A DNA stretch of 17,219 nucleotides from Bacteroidales bacterium (lineage in GTDB: Bacteria > Bacteroidota > Bacteroidia > Bacteroidales > Bacteroidaceae), in NCBI GenBank assembly GCA_004558865.1, contig SFCY01000047.1, forward strand, positions 1 through 17,219, in the 5' to 3' direction. Each line of letters begins with the position of its first letter. Position 1 is the first letter of the stretch. Of the stretch, positions 1 to 7,206 are shown in pieces. The translations under genes were made by a program, and so were the position numbers. The notes beneath the pieces were generated by a model, which was given only the letters and a program-made list of their open reading frames with translations, was not told the DNA's origin and made no database searches.

Positions 1-58
1 ACTTCTCTAACTTACTGCGATCCAATAGGGATTGGAGCCTCTCTTTTTTCTTTTCCAT
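1..58 (-). CDS. Start of an unknown leftward gene (partial, leaves window)
   Basis: An ATG on the minus strand at 58-56 opens a frame with no stop to the left edge. The 19 visible residues begin MEKKKERLQSLLDRSKLEK, a very charged, helix-prone N-terminus with no signal peptide, so the product is probably cytoplasmic. The ATG is preceded by an A-rich stretch (AAAAAGAAAAG on the minus strand), which fits translation initiation in Bacteroidota. An imperfect -7 element, TATGGTTG (one base off TAnnTTTG), lies at 85-78 on the minus strand. Too little is visible to name a family. The leader contains the large palindrome at 107-160, which may bear on its control. Confidence 0.5.
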   Translation of the reverse strand, partial: MEKKKERLQSLLDRSKLEK

Positions 59-87
59 CTTTTCTTTTTGAGGTGTCAACCATATTT

Positions 88-160
88 AAAAAAAGACAAG
101 CTTGTCGACATTTGTCAGCAAGTTTGTCGGCAATTGTCGTCAAACTTGCCGACAAATGTC
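88..160 (-). repeat. Large near-palindrome plus short palindrome and T-run in the leader of the left-edge gene
   Basis: Bases 107-126 and 141-160 are inverted copies over 20 bases with one mismatch (A117/C150). Read as minus-strand RNA that mismatch becomes a G-U pair, so the stem would be continuous. The 14 bases between the arms are themselves nearly self-complementary (CGGCAATTGTCG core), so the whole 54 bases are close to a palindrome. Adjacent on the left is a perfect 12-base palindrome, GACAAGCTTGTC at 95-106, followed on the minus strand by seven T (94-88). The words TTGTCGGC/TTGTCAGC/TTGTCGAC recur through it. It could be an operator for a dimeric regulator, an attenuator or a terminator; the sequence alone does not decide. 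Confidence 0.7.
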
Positions 161-289
161 TGCAACCTTATGAAATCGCTGCTGACGCGATGACAGACAC
201 CACTGATGAATGCAAACAATATTCATCACCTTGCCGAGAGGGCATTTTTGAATACGATAAAATGGCAGGGCAGTGTTTTTGAGATTTTC

Positions 290-422
290 CTTTGTGTCAG
301 CGTCAGAATCCGACTGAGGAGGATTTGCCGTTTGCGGGGTGGTGGCGGTTAGAGGCGAAGCCTCTCACAAGCTATCACCCCGCAAACGGCAAAGGGATAT
401 TGCCCTTGACGCTGACACAAAG
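290..422. repeat. 133-base nested hairpin element of unknown role
   Basis: Three stems nest inside each other. The outer arms at 290-305 and 407-422 are a perfect 16-base inverted repeat (CTTTGTGTCAGCGTCA). The inner arms at 324-341 and 376-393 are a perfect 18-base inverted repeat (TTTGCCGTTTGCGGGGTG), extendable by five pairs including two G-T. The tip is AGAGGC-GAA-GCCTCT at 351-365. The segments between outer and inner stems can each form a small side hairpin (TCAG/CTGA at 303-317; AGGG/CCCT at 393-406), although these compete with the ends of the main stems. Seven T follow on the plus strand (423-429). No gene is visible inside. It may be a small non-autonomous mobile element, a structured RNA or an elaborate terminator. 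Apart from this, the neighbouring palindrome and the terminator, I see nothing in 59-583. Confidence 0.75.
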
Positions 423-513
423 TTTTTTTGGTTTTGGTTATAAAAATATAAACCACGGGTTTGTCGGCTTCGCCTTCTCATCATGGACCTACGGGGGAAT
501 ATCTGCTGTAACG

Positions 514-554
514 AAAAATCCCCAGCCCAATGAGAAAACTCAATGGCTGGGGAT
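514..554 (-). terminator. Intrinsic terminator of the large secreted-protein gene
   Basis: On the minus strand, 554-518 forms a hairpin with a ten-base perfect stem (ATCCCCAGCC with GGCTGGGGAT), an imperfect upper part and an AAAA/TTTT loop. It is followed by five T at 518-514. It lies 30 bases past the stop codon of the leftward gene at 584. Confidence 0.8.
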
Positions 555-583
555 AGGGTATTAGCTTAATGGGAAGCGAGAGC

Positions 584-3091
584 TTATCTCACCATCATCT
601 TCAAGGTCTTGCCGTTGGAAAGCTTGACAATCTGCAGACCTTTCGTGTTGGCGCTGACGGCACGTCCGTCGATGCCGTAGCGGGCCACAACCTTGGCGAA
701 GCCATTGCTGCCGTCGGTTGCGATTCCTCTCAAACCATCAACCACTGGGTCGTCGGGGCTGTTGAGGTCGAGCACCACACGGTTGGAGGCTTCAGAAGTG
801 GCGGTCTGGCCGTCGAGCTCTTGAATGGCCCTCACGTCGTAGGCATAATAATCGTACTCGTCGGTAAGTCCTGTGAAGGTGTAGCTCTGCGTAGGAGCGT
901 CGACGGTTGCAGTCTCCAAGGCGGTATAGACCTGTGCACCGGCCTTGAGGTTTTGCTTCACGGCAAAGGCATCGAGCATGAAGGGCATGTTGTTGTAGCT
1001 GTTGATTGAGAGGTACATTTCCTTGGCCGACTCAGGAACAGAAGCCTCGATGTCAATATTGCCCGATGCATCAAACTCAACTGCGTATGTATCGCCATTT
1101 TGGAAACTGAGGGTCAAGTAGTCGCCCGCTGTTCCCACGGCCTTGACAGCAACCGTCACTTGCGCATCGTTGTCGGCTTGGAAAGTAGGAGTGACAATCC
1201 GCGGTGCGTAATATGAGCCTTGACCACAGCCAAGATAACCCTGAGCGATGGTGTTGCAGATTCCAGCCCAGCCTGGCAGTTTGGTGTAGTCGTCTAAAGA
1301 AGTTTTTTTATTGTCGTTGCCGAGAGCCTCAGGACTCGTCGGGTCTGTGGCTGAGGTGACATCGCTATTGATTCGACTGAAGTCCTCATCGATGAGCACG
1401 TGGTTCTCCTCGTCCTTGGTGGCGAAGAAGACACCATAGTTGGTCACCGTATAGCGTGTGGCCTTCACCGACTTATTCCAATTGGCGGTGTAGGAACCGC
1501 GCTCGTCCACATCTGTCGGGTCAATGGCCGTTGGGGCCGAGGGCTGGAAGGCATGATACCAAGTGTAAGTGGAGTTGGTGGTGTAGCGGCGGGCAATCAC
1601 TGCGTAGTAGTACTCCGCACTCGGGTCGTAGGGTTCAAAGACCCTGTCGAGCTTCTCCACCCTGTAGCTTGTCACAGGCTTGGCTAAAGTGCTGGAGACG
1701 TGCCAGTCTATGAAGCCCTCACCCGTACCAGGATTTTCACCATCGCTGTAGAAGTTGCCTGGCTCATTGATCACTTCAAAATCAAAGGGGCGGTTGGTTG
1801 TGATAGCTACGGAGTCGACAACCAATTTGTACCCTTCGGGGAAATTGTCCGCAATCAATCTCACACCGCTATAAATATTGGAGAGGTCACCAGAATACCA
1901 AGAATAGAGCAGGTTCTGATAAACCATTGCGTTGAGAAAATGTTGGGCTTTATAATAATCTTGTGTCTGCCACTTGCCATCTTGTTTGAAAGCAAGGTAT
2001 ATAAGACTCCCCGCCAAGTCCTCTGCCTTGGCATTCTCAGGCCCCACTACACCCATGAAGAGCTCGCACTGTTTCATGGTAGCATTGTTTGACGGGAGAC
2101 AAATGGTGTCGGCAGAGACAAGACCCATTGTTCCTTTCAGCCCGACCTCGTCCTCAACTGACAAGTTGCCCGTGAAACCATCGGGAACCGTTCCGTCTTC
2201 GAAGTCGTAGAAGAAGCTCGGTGCCTGCTCGTCGCTGGTCCAAACCTTCTTTTTCAAGCCAATCAGGTAAGTGTTGGCGGCGCGAACACTCTCCCAATTG
2301 ATGGTGAATCCAGAATCAGTCACATTGGTGATGGGTTTCATCGTAGGCTCGGCCACGAAGTTGTCGGCAGAAACCCTTACGTTGATGTCGTCTATGATGA
2401 CCCAATTATAGGTCATCAAGAAGATTCTGTAGGCCGGGTTAGACTCTTTGCAGTCGAAAGTCCAAGTGTAGTATTGCCATCCATCGTCACCTCCAAAAAT
2501 TCTGAATGTGGGAGAAGAGCCCTCTCCTCGATAAACATTGTTATTTCCATCACTGACATAACCATTTATGATTACATTGGCCTTGTAGCCTTTCCACCTC
2601 TTGGCACGGAAAGTCACAGTGACACTGCCCGAAAAGTCTTGGGGAGAAGTGGCTATAAAGGCGGGAGTCTGAGAGGCCGCCCCAGGAGCACGCAGTCCCA
2701 CGGTTCCACCGGCCTGGGCTACAAAGTCGCCTATCCATCCACTTTGCTGCGTCAAATTGGCATCTATATCATTGGTTGTCCCCTTCCAAGTGTTGGCCAC
2801 CCAATTGACGGTGTCGGGATTGCTCTCGCTGCCACGGGTAAACTTGGCGAAGTCCTCATTCACGACTTCTGTTTGCTGCGACTGAGCCTTGGCTGAAGTC
2901 AAACGTTTCAGGCCCTTACTTGAAGCTGTGTTCACATTAAGGGCGGCTTTGGTCTTCAGTGGGGCAACAACACGCGACGGCACGCGACTCCTTGGGTCCG
3001 ACTTCTGTAGCGGCTGCTGCGCCGTGACTGTCATGGCAGAAGCTAATAGTGCGGCTACGCCGAAAGCCTTCATCAAAGTAGATTTGTTCAT
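584..3091 (-). CDS. Large secreted multi-domain adhesin-like protein with sorting tail
   Basis: The 835-residue product starts with a clear signal peptide (MNKSTLMKAFGVAALLASAM, predicted cleavage after TVTA, residue 24). The body alternates jelly-roll 'choice-of-anchor J / cleaved adhesin' type segments with fibronectin III-like segments. The first jelly-roll is at about 75-240 (EDFAKF… to IIDDINV), FN3-like sequence at about 250-285, the second jelly-roll from about 290 (FFYDFEDGTVPDGF), FN3-like sequence again from about 525, and the third jelly-roll from about 570 (LIDEDFSR). The last ~45 residues (RYGIDGRAV…KGLQIVKL) resemble the C-terminal sorting domain of type IX secretion substrates in Prevotella. 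I infer an outer-surface or released protein, perhaps binding glycans or host protein; no catalytic motif is evident. It is the probable last gene downstream of the TPR-AraC regulator gene, 251 bases away. Domain borders are by eye. The product name is a family-level guess. Confidence 0.8.
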   Translation of the reverse strand: MNKSTLMKAFGVAALLASAMTVTAQQPLQKSDPRSRVPSRVVAPLKTKAALNVNTASSKGLKRLTSAKAQSQQTEVVNEDFAKFTRGSESNPDTVNWVANTWKGTTNDIDANLTQQSGWIGDFVAQAGGTVGLRAPGAASQTPAFIATSPQDFSGSVTVTFRAKRWKGYKANVIINGYVSDGNNNVYRGEGSSPTFRIFGGDDGWQYYTWTFDCKESNPAYRIFLMTYNWVIIDDINVRVSADNFVAEPTMKPITNVTDSGFTINWESVRAANTYLIGLKKKVWTSDEQAPSFFYDFEDGTVPDGFTGNLSVEDEVGLKGTMGLVSADTICLPSNNATMKQCELFMGVVGPENAKAEDLAGSLIYLAFKQDGKWQTQDYYKAQHFLNAMVYQNLLYSWYSGDLSNIYSGVRLIADNFPEGYKLVVDSVAITTNRPFDFEVINEPGNFYSDGENPGTGEGFIDWHVSSTLAKPVTSYRVEKLDRVFEPYDPSAEYYYAVIARRYTTNSTYTWYHAFQPSAPTAIDPTDVDERGSYTANWNKSVKATRYTVTNYGVFFATKDEENHVLIDEDFSRINSDVTSATDPTSPEALGNDNKKTSLDDYTKLPGWAGICNTIAQGYLGCGQGSYYAPRIVTPTFQADNDAQVTVAVKAVGTAGDYLTLSFQNGDTYAVEFDASGNIDIEASVPESAKEMYLSINSYNNMPFMLDAFAVKQNLKAGAQVYTALETATVDAPTQSYTFTGLTDEYDYYAYDVRAIQELDGQTATSEASNRVVLDLNSPDDPVVDGLRGIATDGSNGFAKVVARYGIDGRAVSANTKGLQIVKLSNGKTLKMMVR

Positions 3092-3110
3092 ATTGATCAG
3101 GTTTATTGTC

Positions 3111-3180
3111 TCCGACCCTCTTACTTGGTTCTACCCGCGTCGGGACAAGCAGGGTCGGAAAGGCTTGTCCGTCGACGGGT
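3111..3180 (-). promoter_or_regulatory. Possible H-type pseudoknot in the leader of the secreted-protein gene
   Basis: Read as minus-strand RNA, 3170-3163 (GGACAAGC) pairs with 3150-3143 (GCUUGUCC), giving an 8-base stem with a 12-base loop. The loop segment 3159-3151 (UCCGACCCU) is perfectly complementary over nine bases to 3119-3111 (AGGGUCGGA), which ends 19 bases before the start codon. Two further pairs (U-G, U-A) can extend the second stem. The outer bases 3180-3176 and 3137-3133 (ACCCG/CGGGT) are also complementary. This gives a classic crossing-pair arrangement, or two mutually exclusive hairpins, next to the translation start. A role in translational or transcriptional control is inference. 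Confidence 0.45.
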
Positions 3181-3199
3181 TCTTTCTTTTCAACTGAGG

Positions 3200-3235
3200 C
3201 AAAATTCGGAAAAAACAGTCAGAAAAAGAACGAAA
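3200..3235 (-). promoter_or_regulatory. Weak candidate promoter for the secreted-protein gene
   Basis: On the minus strand GAATTTTG at 3207-3200 differs from the Bacteroidota -7 consensus TAnnTTTG in one base, and TTTCG at 3235-3231 is a poor -33 match at 23-base spacing. A start around 3193 would give a ~100-base leader containing the pseudoknot candidate, with the repeated sites at 3244-3299 just upstream of the promoter, as expected for an activator-dependent promoter. Confidence 0.3.
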
Positions 3236-3243
3236 TATTGTCA

Positions 3244-3299
3244 ATTTGAGTCCTAATTTGGGAATTAGGACTCAAATCGAAAGGAAACAGGACTGAAAT
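3244..3299 (-). promoter_or_regulatory. Repeated 11-base sites, possible AraC-type operator; includes a perfect 15-base hairpin
   Basis: The word ATTTGAGTCCT occurs on the minus strand at 3277-3267 and, with one change (ATTTCAGTCCT), at 3299-3289: two direct copies 22 bases apart, about two helical turns. A third copy in the opposite direction (3244-3254) forms with the first a perfect 15-base inverted repeat (3244-3258 / 3263-3277, loop TGGG). Direct repeats about 21 bases apart are typical of AraC-family sites, and an AraC-family gene ends 44 bases away. The inverted pair could instead be the terminator of that gene, but no good T-run follows on either strand. Confidence 0.4.
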
Positions 3300-3342
3300 G
3301 GGCTAAGAATACTGCCGGCGAACAAGCATGGAGAACGCATTC

Positions 3343-4956
3343 TCAGCGCTGCGACTCCTTGATATATTCGGTGGGCTTCAGACCAGTGATGCGCTTGAAG
3401 GTGGCGAAGAAGTTGCTGCGCGTGTGGAAACCCACGCTCTGCCCTATGCCCTCGATGGTCATGTGACCATAATGCTCCTCATCCTGCATGCGCCGGCAAG
3501 CCTCACGAATGCGGTATTCGGCAAGCAACTGCGGGAAGCTCTTCTGCCACTCCTCGTTGATGGCCTGCGACACGAGTTTTTGCGAGAATCCAGTGAGCTC
3601 CGCCATACGTCCGAGCGACATGTCCTCGCTGCACAAATTGTCGGCATTGGAAAGCACGTCCTCGATGTGACTCACGATGTCTGTCCGCAGCCGTGAGTCC
3701 ATCTGGGGCTTCTTGGGCTTCGGGGCGATGGTCTCCTGCATGGTCTGGTAGAGCTTGTGGTAGCTCTCGCGCAACCTCCTGTTGCGCCGAAGGAGGGCTA
3801 CGGAGAAGCCGAAGACGGTGACAGCGAAGATCAAGATGATGGCCACACCCATACGCATGCGTCTCATGCGCTGCGCCGAAGCCGCCACCTCACGGTTGGC
3901 CACAGAGAGCCGCTGCATGAGCCTGATGCGCTCCATGCCGGCGAGCTTATTGCCAAAAAGCAAGTTGTCCTTCGATTTTAGGTAGAGATACTCGTAGTCC
4001 TTGGCTTGTTGGCCATAGCCCATTTCCCGATAGACCGTCACCAAGTGACGGTAAGTCTCTGTCTCCAGGTCCTTTATCCCGTTGTCCTTGACCAACTGGA
4101 GCAGACGCTTGAGTTTGGTAATGGCTTCTTCAGACCTGCCCATCCTCATCAAGCAGAAAGCTTGCAGGCTATAAACCGAAGCGACATAGCGCAACGAGTC
4201 GGGACTTTTGGGTCTGGCAGCCAAGGTTTTATCAGCAAGGGATAGGGCCTCATCAAATTTTCCGTTGCCGACGGATTGACAAATTCTAACCAATTGCTGG
4301 GCCAAAGCGAGGTTTTCGTTGGTTGAGGGGATGGAAAGTCGCCCGAAATAGCCTATCTCCTTAGCCAGATTCCTATAGTTGACACAGGCATCAAAGCCAA
4401 CGCTCATCAACATCATATTGCAGAAATTGAAGAGCATGATGTCCCACTGGCGCGTGTTGGCTGCGGCGTAGAATCCCTTCTTGTAATAAGGCAAGGCCTC
4501 CGCCATACTCTCGGGGTTCACATATTCGGCCTGCGTCAGCTTCAGGTTGCCAAGGTTGACGTAAATATAGGGGAGCAACTCTCCATCGTTAGTCGTGGAA
4601 AGTTCCAAAGCCTTGGACAAATAGGTATAGGCTCGCTCATAGTCGAAGAACTCAAACGACATGAGGTAGCCCATGTTGTTGAGCGCACGGGCGGCATCCA
4701 TCTGTTTCTGCCTGTCGTCGGGGTCAATGACATAGCGGTTGTACACCACGTTGAGGAATATGAACGCAGAGTCGATGTTGCCGTCAGCCATGATCAAGCT
4801 CACCGCCCTGTCGGTCAGTTGCTTCGACGGCACGCTACTCCATCGGTCAAAATAGTCGCGCTTCTCGTTTTGCCTTGCGGCGTGCGTGGGAAGGGCGGCG
4901 CCAAGAAGCGCCACATATATAATAAGGATATAGCGATAAACTCTATATGACAACAT
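3343..4956 (-). CDS. Membrane-spanning TPR / AraC-family transcriptional regulator
   Basis: The frame can open at a TTG at 4980, but that would overlap the -7 promoter element at 4985-4978, so I choose the ATG at 4956 (MLSYRVYRYILIIYVALLGA…), giving 537 residues. An N-terminal hydrophobic signal or anchor is followed by a helical TPR-like region (about 40-330), one transmembrane segment at about 368-390 (GVAIILIFAVTVFGFSVALL), then a cytoplasmic AraC/XylS-type helix-turn-helix domain at about 422-537 (…LGRMAELTGFSQKLVSQAI… and …IGQSVGFHTRSNFFATFKRI…). The layout is that of Bacteroidota regulators that read a periplasmic or envelope signal and bind DNA directly, without kinase or receiver domains. 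It sits between two secreted-protein genes, one downstream and one divergent, and either or both are likely targets. No ligand can be inferred. Confidence 0.88.
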   Translation of the reverse strand: MLSYRVYRYILIIYVALLGAALPTHAARQNEKRDYFDRWSSVPSKQLTDRAVSLIMADGNIDSAFIFLNVVYNRYVIDPDDRQKQMDAARALNNMGYLMSFEFFDYERAYTYLSKALELSTTNDGELLPYIYVNLGNLKLTQAEYVNPESMAEALPYYKKGFYAAANTRQWDIMLFNFCNMMLMSVGFDACVNYRNLAKEIGYFGRLSIPSTNENLALAQQLVRICQSVGNGKFDEALSLADKTLAARPKSPDSLRYVASVYSLQAFCLMRMGRSEEAITKLKRLLQLVKDNGIKDLETETYRHLVTVYREMGYGQQAKDYEYLYLKSKDNLLFGNKLAGMERIRLMQRLSVANREVAASAQRMRRMRMGVAIILIFAVTVFGFSVALLRRNRRLRESYHKLYQTMQETIAPKPKKPQMDSRLRTDIVSHIEDVLSNADNLCSEDMSLGRMAELTGFSQKLVSQAINEEWQKSFPQLLAEYRIREACRRMQDEEHYGHMTIEGIGQSVGFHTRSNFFATFKRITGLKPTEYIKESQR

Positions 4957-4977
4957 GACGATTGGATAATTTGAATA

Positions 4978-4985
4978 CAAAGATA
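4978..4985 (-). promoter_or_regulatory. -7 promoter element of the TPR-AraC gene
   Basis: TATCTTTG on the minus strand (4985-4978) is a perfect TAnnTTTG. It lies 21 bases before the ATG at 4956 and rules out the upstream TTG start. I see no convincing -33 element at the usual spacing. Confidence 0.6.
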
Positions 4986-5003
4986 AAAAAACTTCGGCAA
5001 ATA

Positions 5004-5035
5004 TTTGTCCGTATGGAATTAATTTTTTATTTTTG
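5004..5035 (+). promoter_or_regulatory. Promoter of the Omp28-like gene
   Basis: TTTG at 5004-5007 and TATTTTTG at 5028-5035 match the Bacteroidota -33 and -7 elements with a 20-base spacer. Transcription would start near 5041, downstream of the ATG-like upstream codons, and so fixes the translation start at 5070. Confidence 0.75.
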
Positions 5036-5069
5036 TCGCACTTTCAACTATCAACTAAAAAAGCACAGT

Positions 5070-6923
5070 ATGAAACGTAATCTCTTTGCGTGCTGTGCGC
5101 TTTTCTTTCTTTCTTTTCACGCAAACGCACAAACTTACCTGAGTTGTGACTTCGAGGAGGGCATGCCCCTTGGCTTCACGCTCATCGACGGCGACGGCAA
5201 CACGCCCTCGCCCGACGCCCAGAAATTGGGATTCGCCGTTGGCACTCCCTGGATCACGCTCACTCCCAACGGAGAGAAGAGCCGCGTGGCCTGTGCCACA
5301 TCCTGGTATTCGCCCGGCGGTACATCTGACGACTGGCTCATCACGCCCGCATTCACGGTGGATGCCGACAACGTGAGGCTAACCTGGCGGTCGAGGTCGT
5401 CGCAGCGCAGCTCCAAGTACCACGAGAGCTACAGCGTCTACGTGTCGACCACAGCGGGCATTGCCGCCGCCGACTTCGACAAGTCTTCTCCCCTCTTCAC
5501 CACCGACGCTGAACCCTACGAGTGGACCTCCCACAGCGTGGACCTCTCGGCCTACAAGGGAAAGACCATCACCTTGGCCTTTGTAGAGGAGGGAACGAAC
5601 AAGGCCTACCTCTACCTCGACGACATCAACGCATCCGTTTGGAGCAACCTTTCGGCCAAGAGCAGCCTCCGAAGCAAGACCTACAGCATGGAGCCGCAGT
5701 ATCCCGTCATCACGGTGACCAACCGATCGGAGAGTGCCATAGATGGGTTCACCATCAGCTACGACTGCGACGGAGCGAAACAAAGCAAGCAAGTGAACAA
5801 GGTGTTGAACCCTGGCGACAATGTGGACGTGAGACTCGACGAGCCAGTGATGTTCGGCCGCCACGACACGAAAGTATGCAAGATGACCGTGGCCGACGCC
5901 ACCACAACCTATCAAGTAACCGACACCGTGGTGAGCTATGGCCGCAAGGTGTTGGGCGAGGAGTATACGGGCACTTGGTGCTCATGGTGCGTACGCGGCA
6001 TCGTGGCCATGAACCGGCTCCACGAGAACGCCAAGGACTGGTTTGTGGGCATCGCCACCCACGGAGGCAACGACGTGATGTACAATAGCTATAGCGAAGC
6101 CGTGTTCGGGCTCTACAGTCCCGACGGCTTTCCAAGCGGCTTCGTGGCAAGGAAATACACAGGTGTAGATCCCATGGACATGGAGTCTACGGCCCGCATA
6201 GCGTTGGCCTCGGAGAATGTCTACTCGGCAATGGAAGTGACTACTGATGTGCCGGACTTCAACGCCCGCACCATCAACACCACTACCACGCTCTACTTCG
6301 ACAAGGACTACGACAGCCACAAGTTCCGCATAGGATACATTCTGTTGGAAAACAACGTTCACCATCCGGAGAGCGGCTCACGCTACGCCCAGAACAACAC
6401 CGCCTACAGCATCGAGGTGGGCGGAACCGGCGGTGTGATGGGCGGATGGGAACTGCTGCCCGGCAAAGTGGGGCCGGAGGACATGTGGTTCCACGAAGTG
6501 GGCCTGTGGTACGACACCGACATCAATGGCCTCGACCTGCTGCCCAAGACCATCAAGAGGGACAAGCCGATTGTAGTAAACCGCACGCTGACCATACCCG
6601 ATGATGTGCCCATAGACACGCTGCGCAACTGCGACCTCGTGGTGGTGTTGCTCGATTCGGCCAACGTAGAAGACGCAGCCCGCGCCATCAATGCGGAGAA
6701 AGTGCAGCTCGATGCGAACGCCATGCCGCTGATAGACGTTGCCGCCCGCTGGCTGAAGCTCCATCCCGCCGCAGGGATAAGCAGTCCCACTCTACAGGGC
6801 GGCGACCGCCCCACACCCGTGGACTATTATTCAGCCGACGGCCGGAAGTTGGATGAGCCGCAAAAGGGGCTGAATATCGTGCGCTACAGCGACGGCAGCC
6901 GCAGGAAAGTCGTCAACAGATAG
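5070..6923 (+). CDS. Secreted Omp28-like protein with thioredoxin-like CxxC domain and sorting tail
   Basis: The frame is open from 4962, but the promoter at 5004-5035 and the signal peptide place the start at ATG 5070 (MKRNLFACCALFFLSFHANA), giving 617 residues. A cleaved-adhesin (choice-of-anchor J) jelly-roll follows at about 22-190 (CDFEEGMPLGF… to LYLDDINA). A central domain contains EEYTGTWCSWCVRG with Cys304 and Cys307, a CxxC in the setting seen in thioredoxin-fold Omp28-related outer membrane proteins of Porphyromonas and Prevotella. The last ~35 residues (YYSADGRKLDEPQKGLNIV…) match the Prevotella-type type IX secretion tail. Likely location is the cell surface or medium. The CxxC suggests disulfide exchange, but many Omp28 proteins have no known function. 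It is divergent from the TPR-AraC gene and ends at a strong hairpin. Confidence 0.82.
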   Translation: MKRNLFACCALFFLSFHANAQTYLSCDFEEGMPLGFTLIDGDGNTPSPDAQKLGFAVGTPWITLTPNGEKSRVACATSWYSPGGTSDDWLITPAFTVDADNVRLTWRSRSSQRSSKYHESYSVYVSTTAGIAAADFDKSSPLFTTDAEPYEWTSHSVDLSAYKGKTITLAFVEEGTNKAYLYLDDINASVWSNLSAKSSLRSKTYSMEPQYPVITVTNRSESAIDGFTISYDCDGAKQSKQVNKVLNPGDNVDVRLDEPVMFGRHDTKVCKMTVADATTTYQVTDTVVSYGRKVLGEEYTGTWCSWCVRGIVAMNRLHENAKDWFVGIATHGGNDVMYNSYSEAVFGLYSPDGFPSGFVARKYTGVDPMDMESTARIALASENVYSAMEVTTDVPDFNARTINTTTTLYFDKDYDSHKFRIGYILLENNVHHPESGSRYAQNNTAYSIEVGGTGGVMGGWELLPGKVGPEDMWFHEVGLWYDTDINGLDLLPKTIKRDKPIVVNRTLTIPDDVPIDTLRNCDLVVVLLDSANVEDAARAINAEKVQLDANAMPLIDVAARWLKLHPAAGISSPTLQGGDRPTPVDYYSADGRKLDEPQKGLNIVRYSDGSRRKVVNR

Positions 6924-6942
6924 TTTTGATATCATTCTTTTC

Positions 6943-6976
6943 AAAGGCCGGAGAGTAGTCTTGCTCTCCGGCCTTT
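6943..6976 (+). terminator. Hairpin terminator after the Omp28-like gene
   Basis: A perfect 13-base stem (AAAGGCCGGAGAG at 6943-6955 with CTCTCCGGCCTTT at 6964-6976) with an 8-base loop lies 19 bases past the stop codon. The 3' arm ends in TTT followed by AT, so the T-run is short. The remaining bases to the tRNA promoter (6977-7130) contain only a small CCTTAT/ATAAGG hairpin at 7059-7074 and no gene. Confidence 0.8.
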
Positions 6977-7130
6977 ATCTTGCAGACGTTGGACCAATGA
7001 AACCGATGGGGCTGACAGGATGAATGGAACATAAGAAACCAATGCCGATGCGGCAGAGCCTTATATAAATAAGGTGTAGGCGGATGAAACAACTTTTTTT
7101 CGTTAGTTTTCAAAAAAAACACGATAAAGT

Positions 7131-7162
7131 TTTGGCAGTTAAAAAAAATTGGATTACCTTTG
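7131..7162 (+). promoter_or_regulatory. Promoter of the tRNA cluster
   Basis: TTTG at 7131-7134 and TACCTTTG at 7155-7162 are perfect Bacteroidota -33 and -7 elements with a 20-base spacer. Transcription should begin near 7169, about 38 bases before the first tRNA. Confidence 0.8.
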
Positions 7163-7206
7163 CACTCGCATTTAGAGAAATGCACTTAACAAAAAGGTTA
7201 AGGATT

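Noticed and set aside
99..165. CRISPR-like array from repeated TTGTC words
   Set aside because: The repeats are short, unevenly spaced and arranged as one large palindrome; there are no spacers of constant length and no cas genes.
73..282. 69-residue plus-strand frame upstream of the large nested hairpin
   Set aside because: It starts at GTG without a leader signal, has no family features, and runs straight through the 54-base palindrome; its stop just before the hairpin at 290 looks like coincidence.
292..564. 90-residue plus-strand frame
   Set aside because: It is made up of both arms of the nested hairpin and the leftward terminator, so its translation reflects inverted repeats rather than a protein.
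4957..4980. Upstream TTG start for the TPR-AraC regulator
   Set aside because: The codon lies within the perfect -7 element at 4985-4978, so it would not be in the mRNA; ATG 4956 gives a proper signal sequence.
4962..5069. Upstream start for the Omp28-like protein
   Set aside because: The added 36 residues overlap the promoter at 5004-5035 and would bury the signal peptide; the start at 5070 fits both.
7059..7074. Small CCTTAT/ATAAGG hairpin before the tRNA promoter
   Set aside because: A six-base AT-rich stem without T-run or conserved context is expected by chance in this AT-rich spacer.
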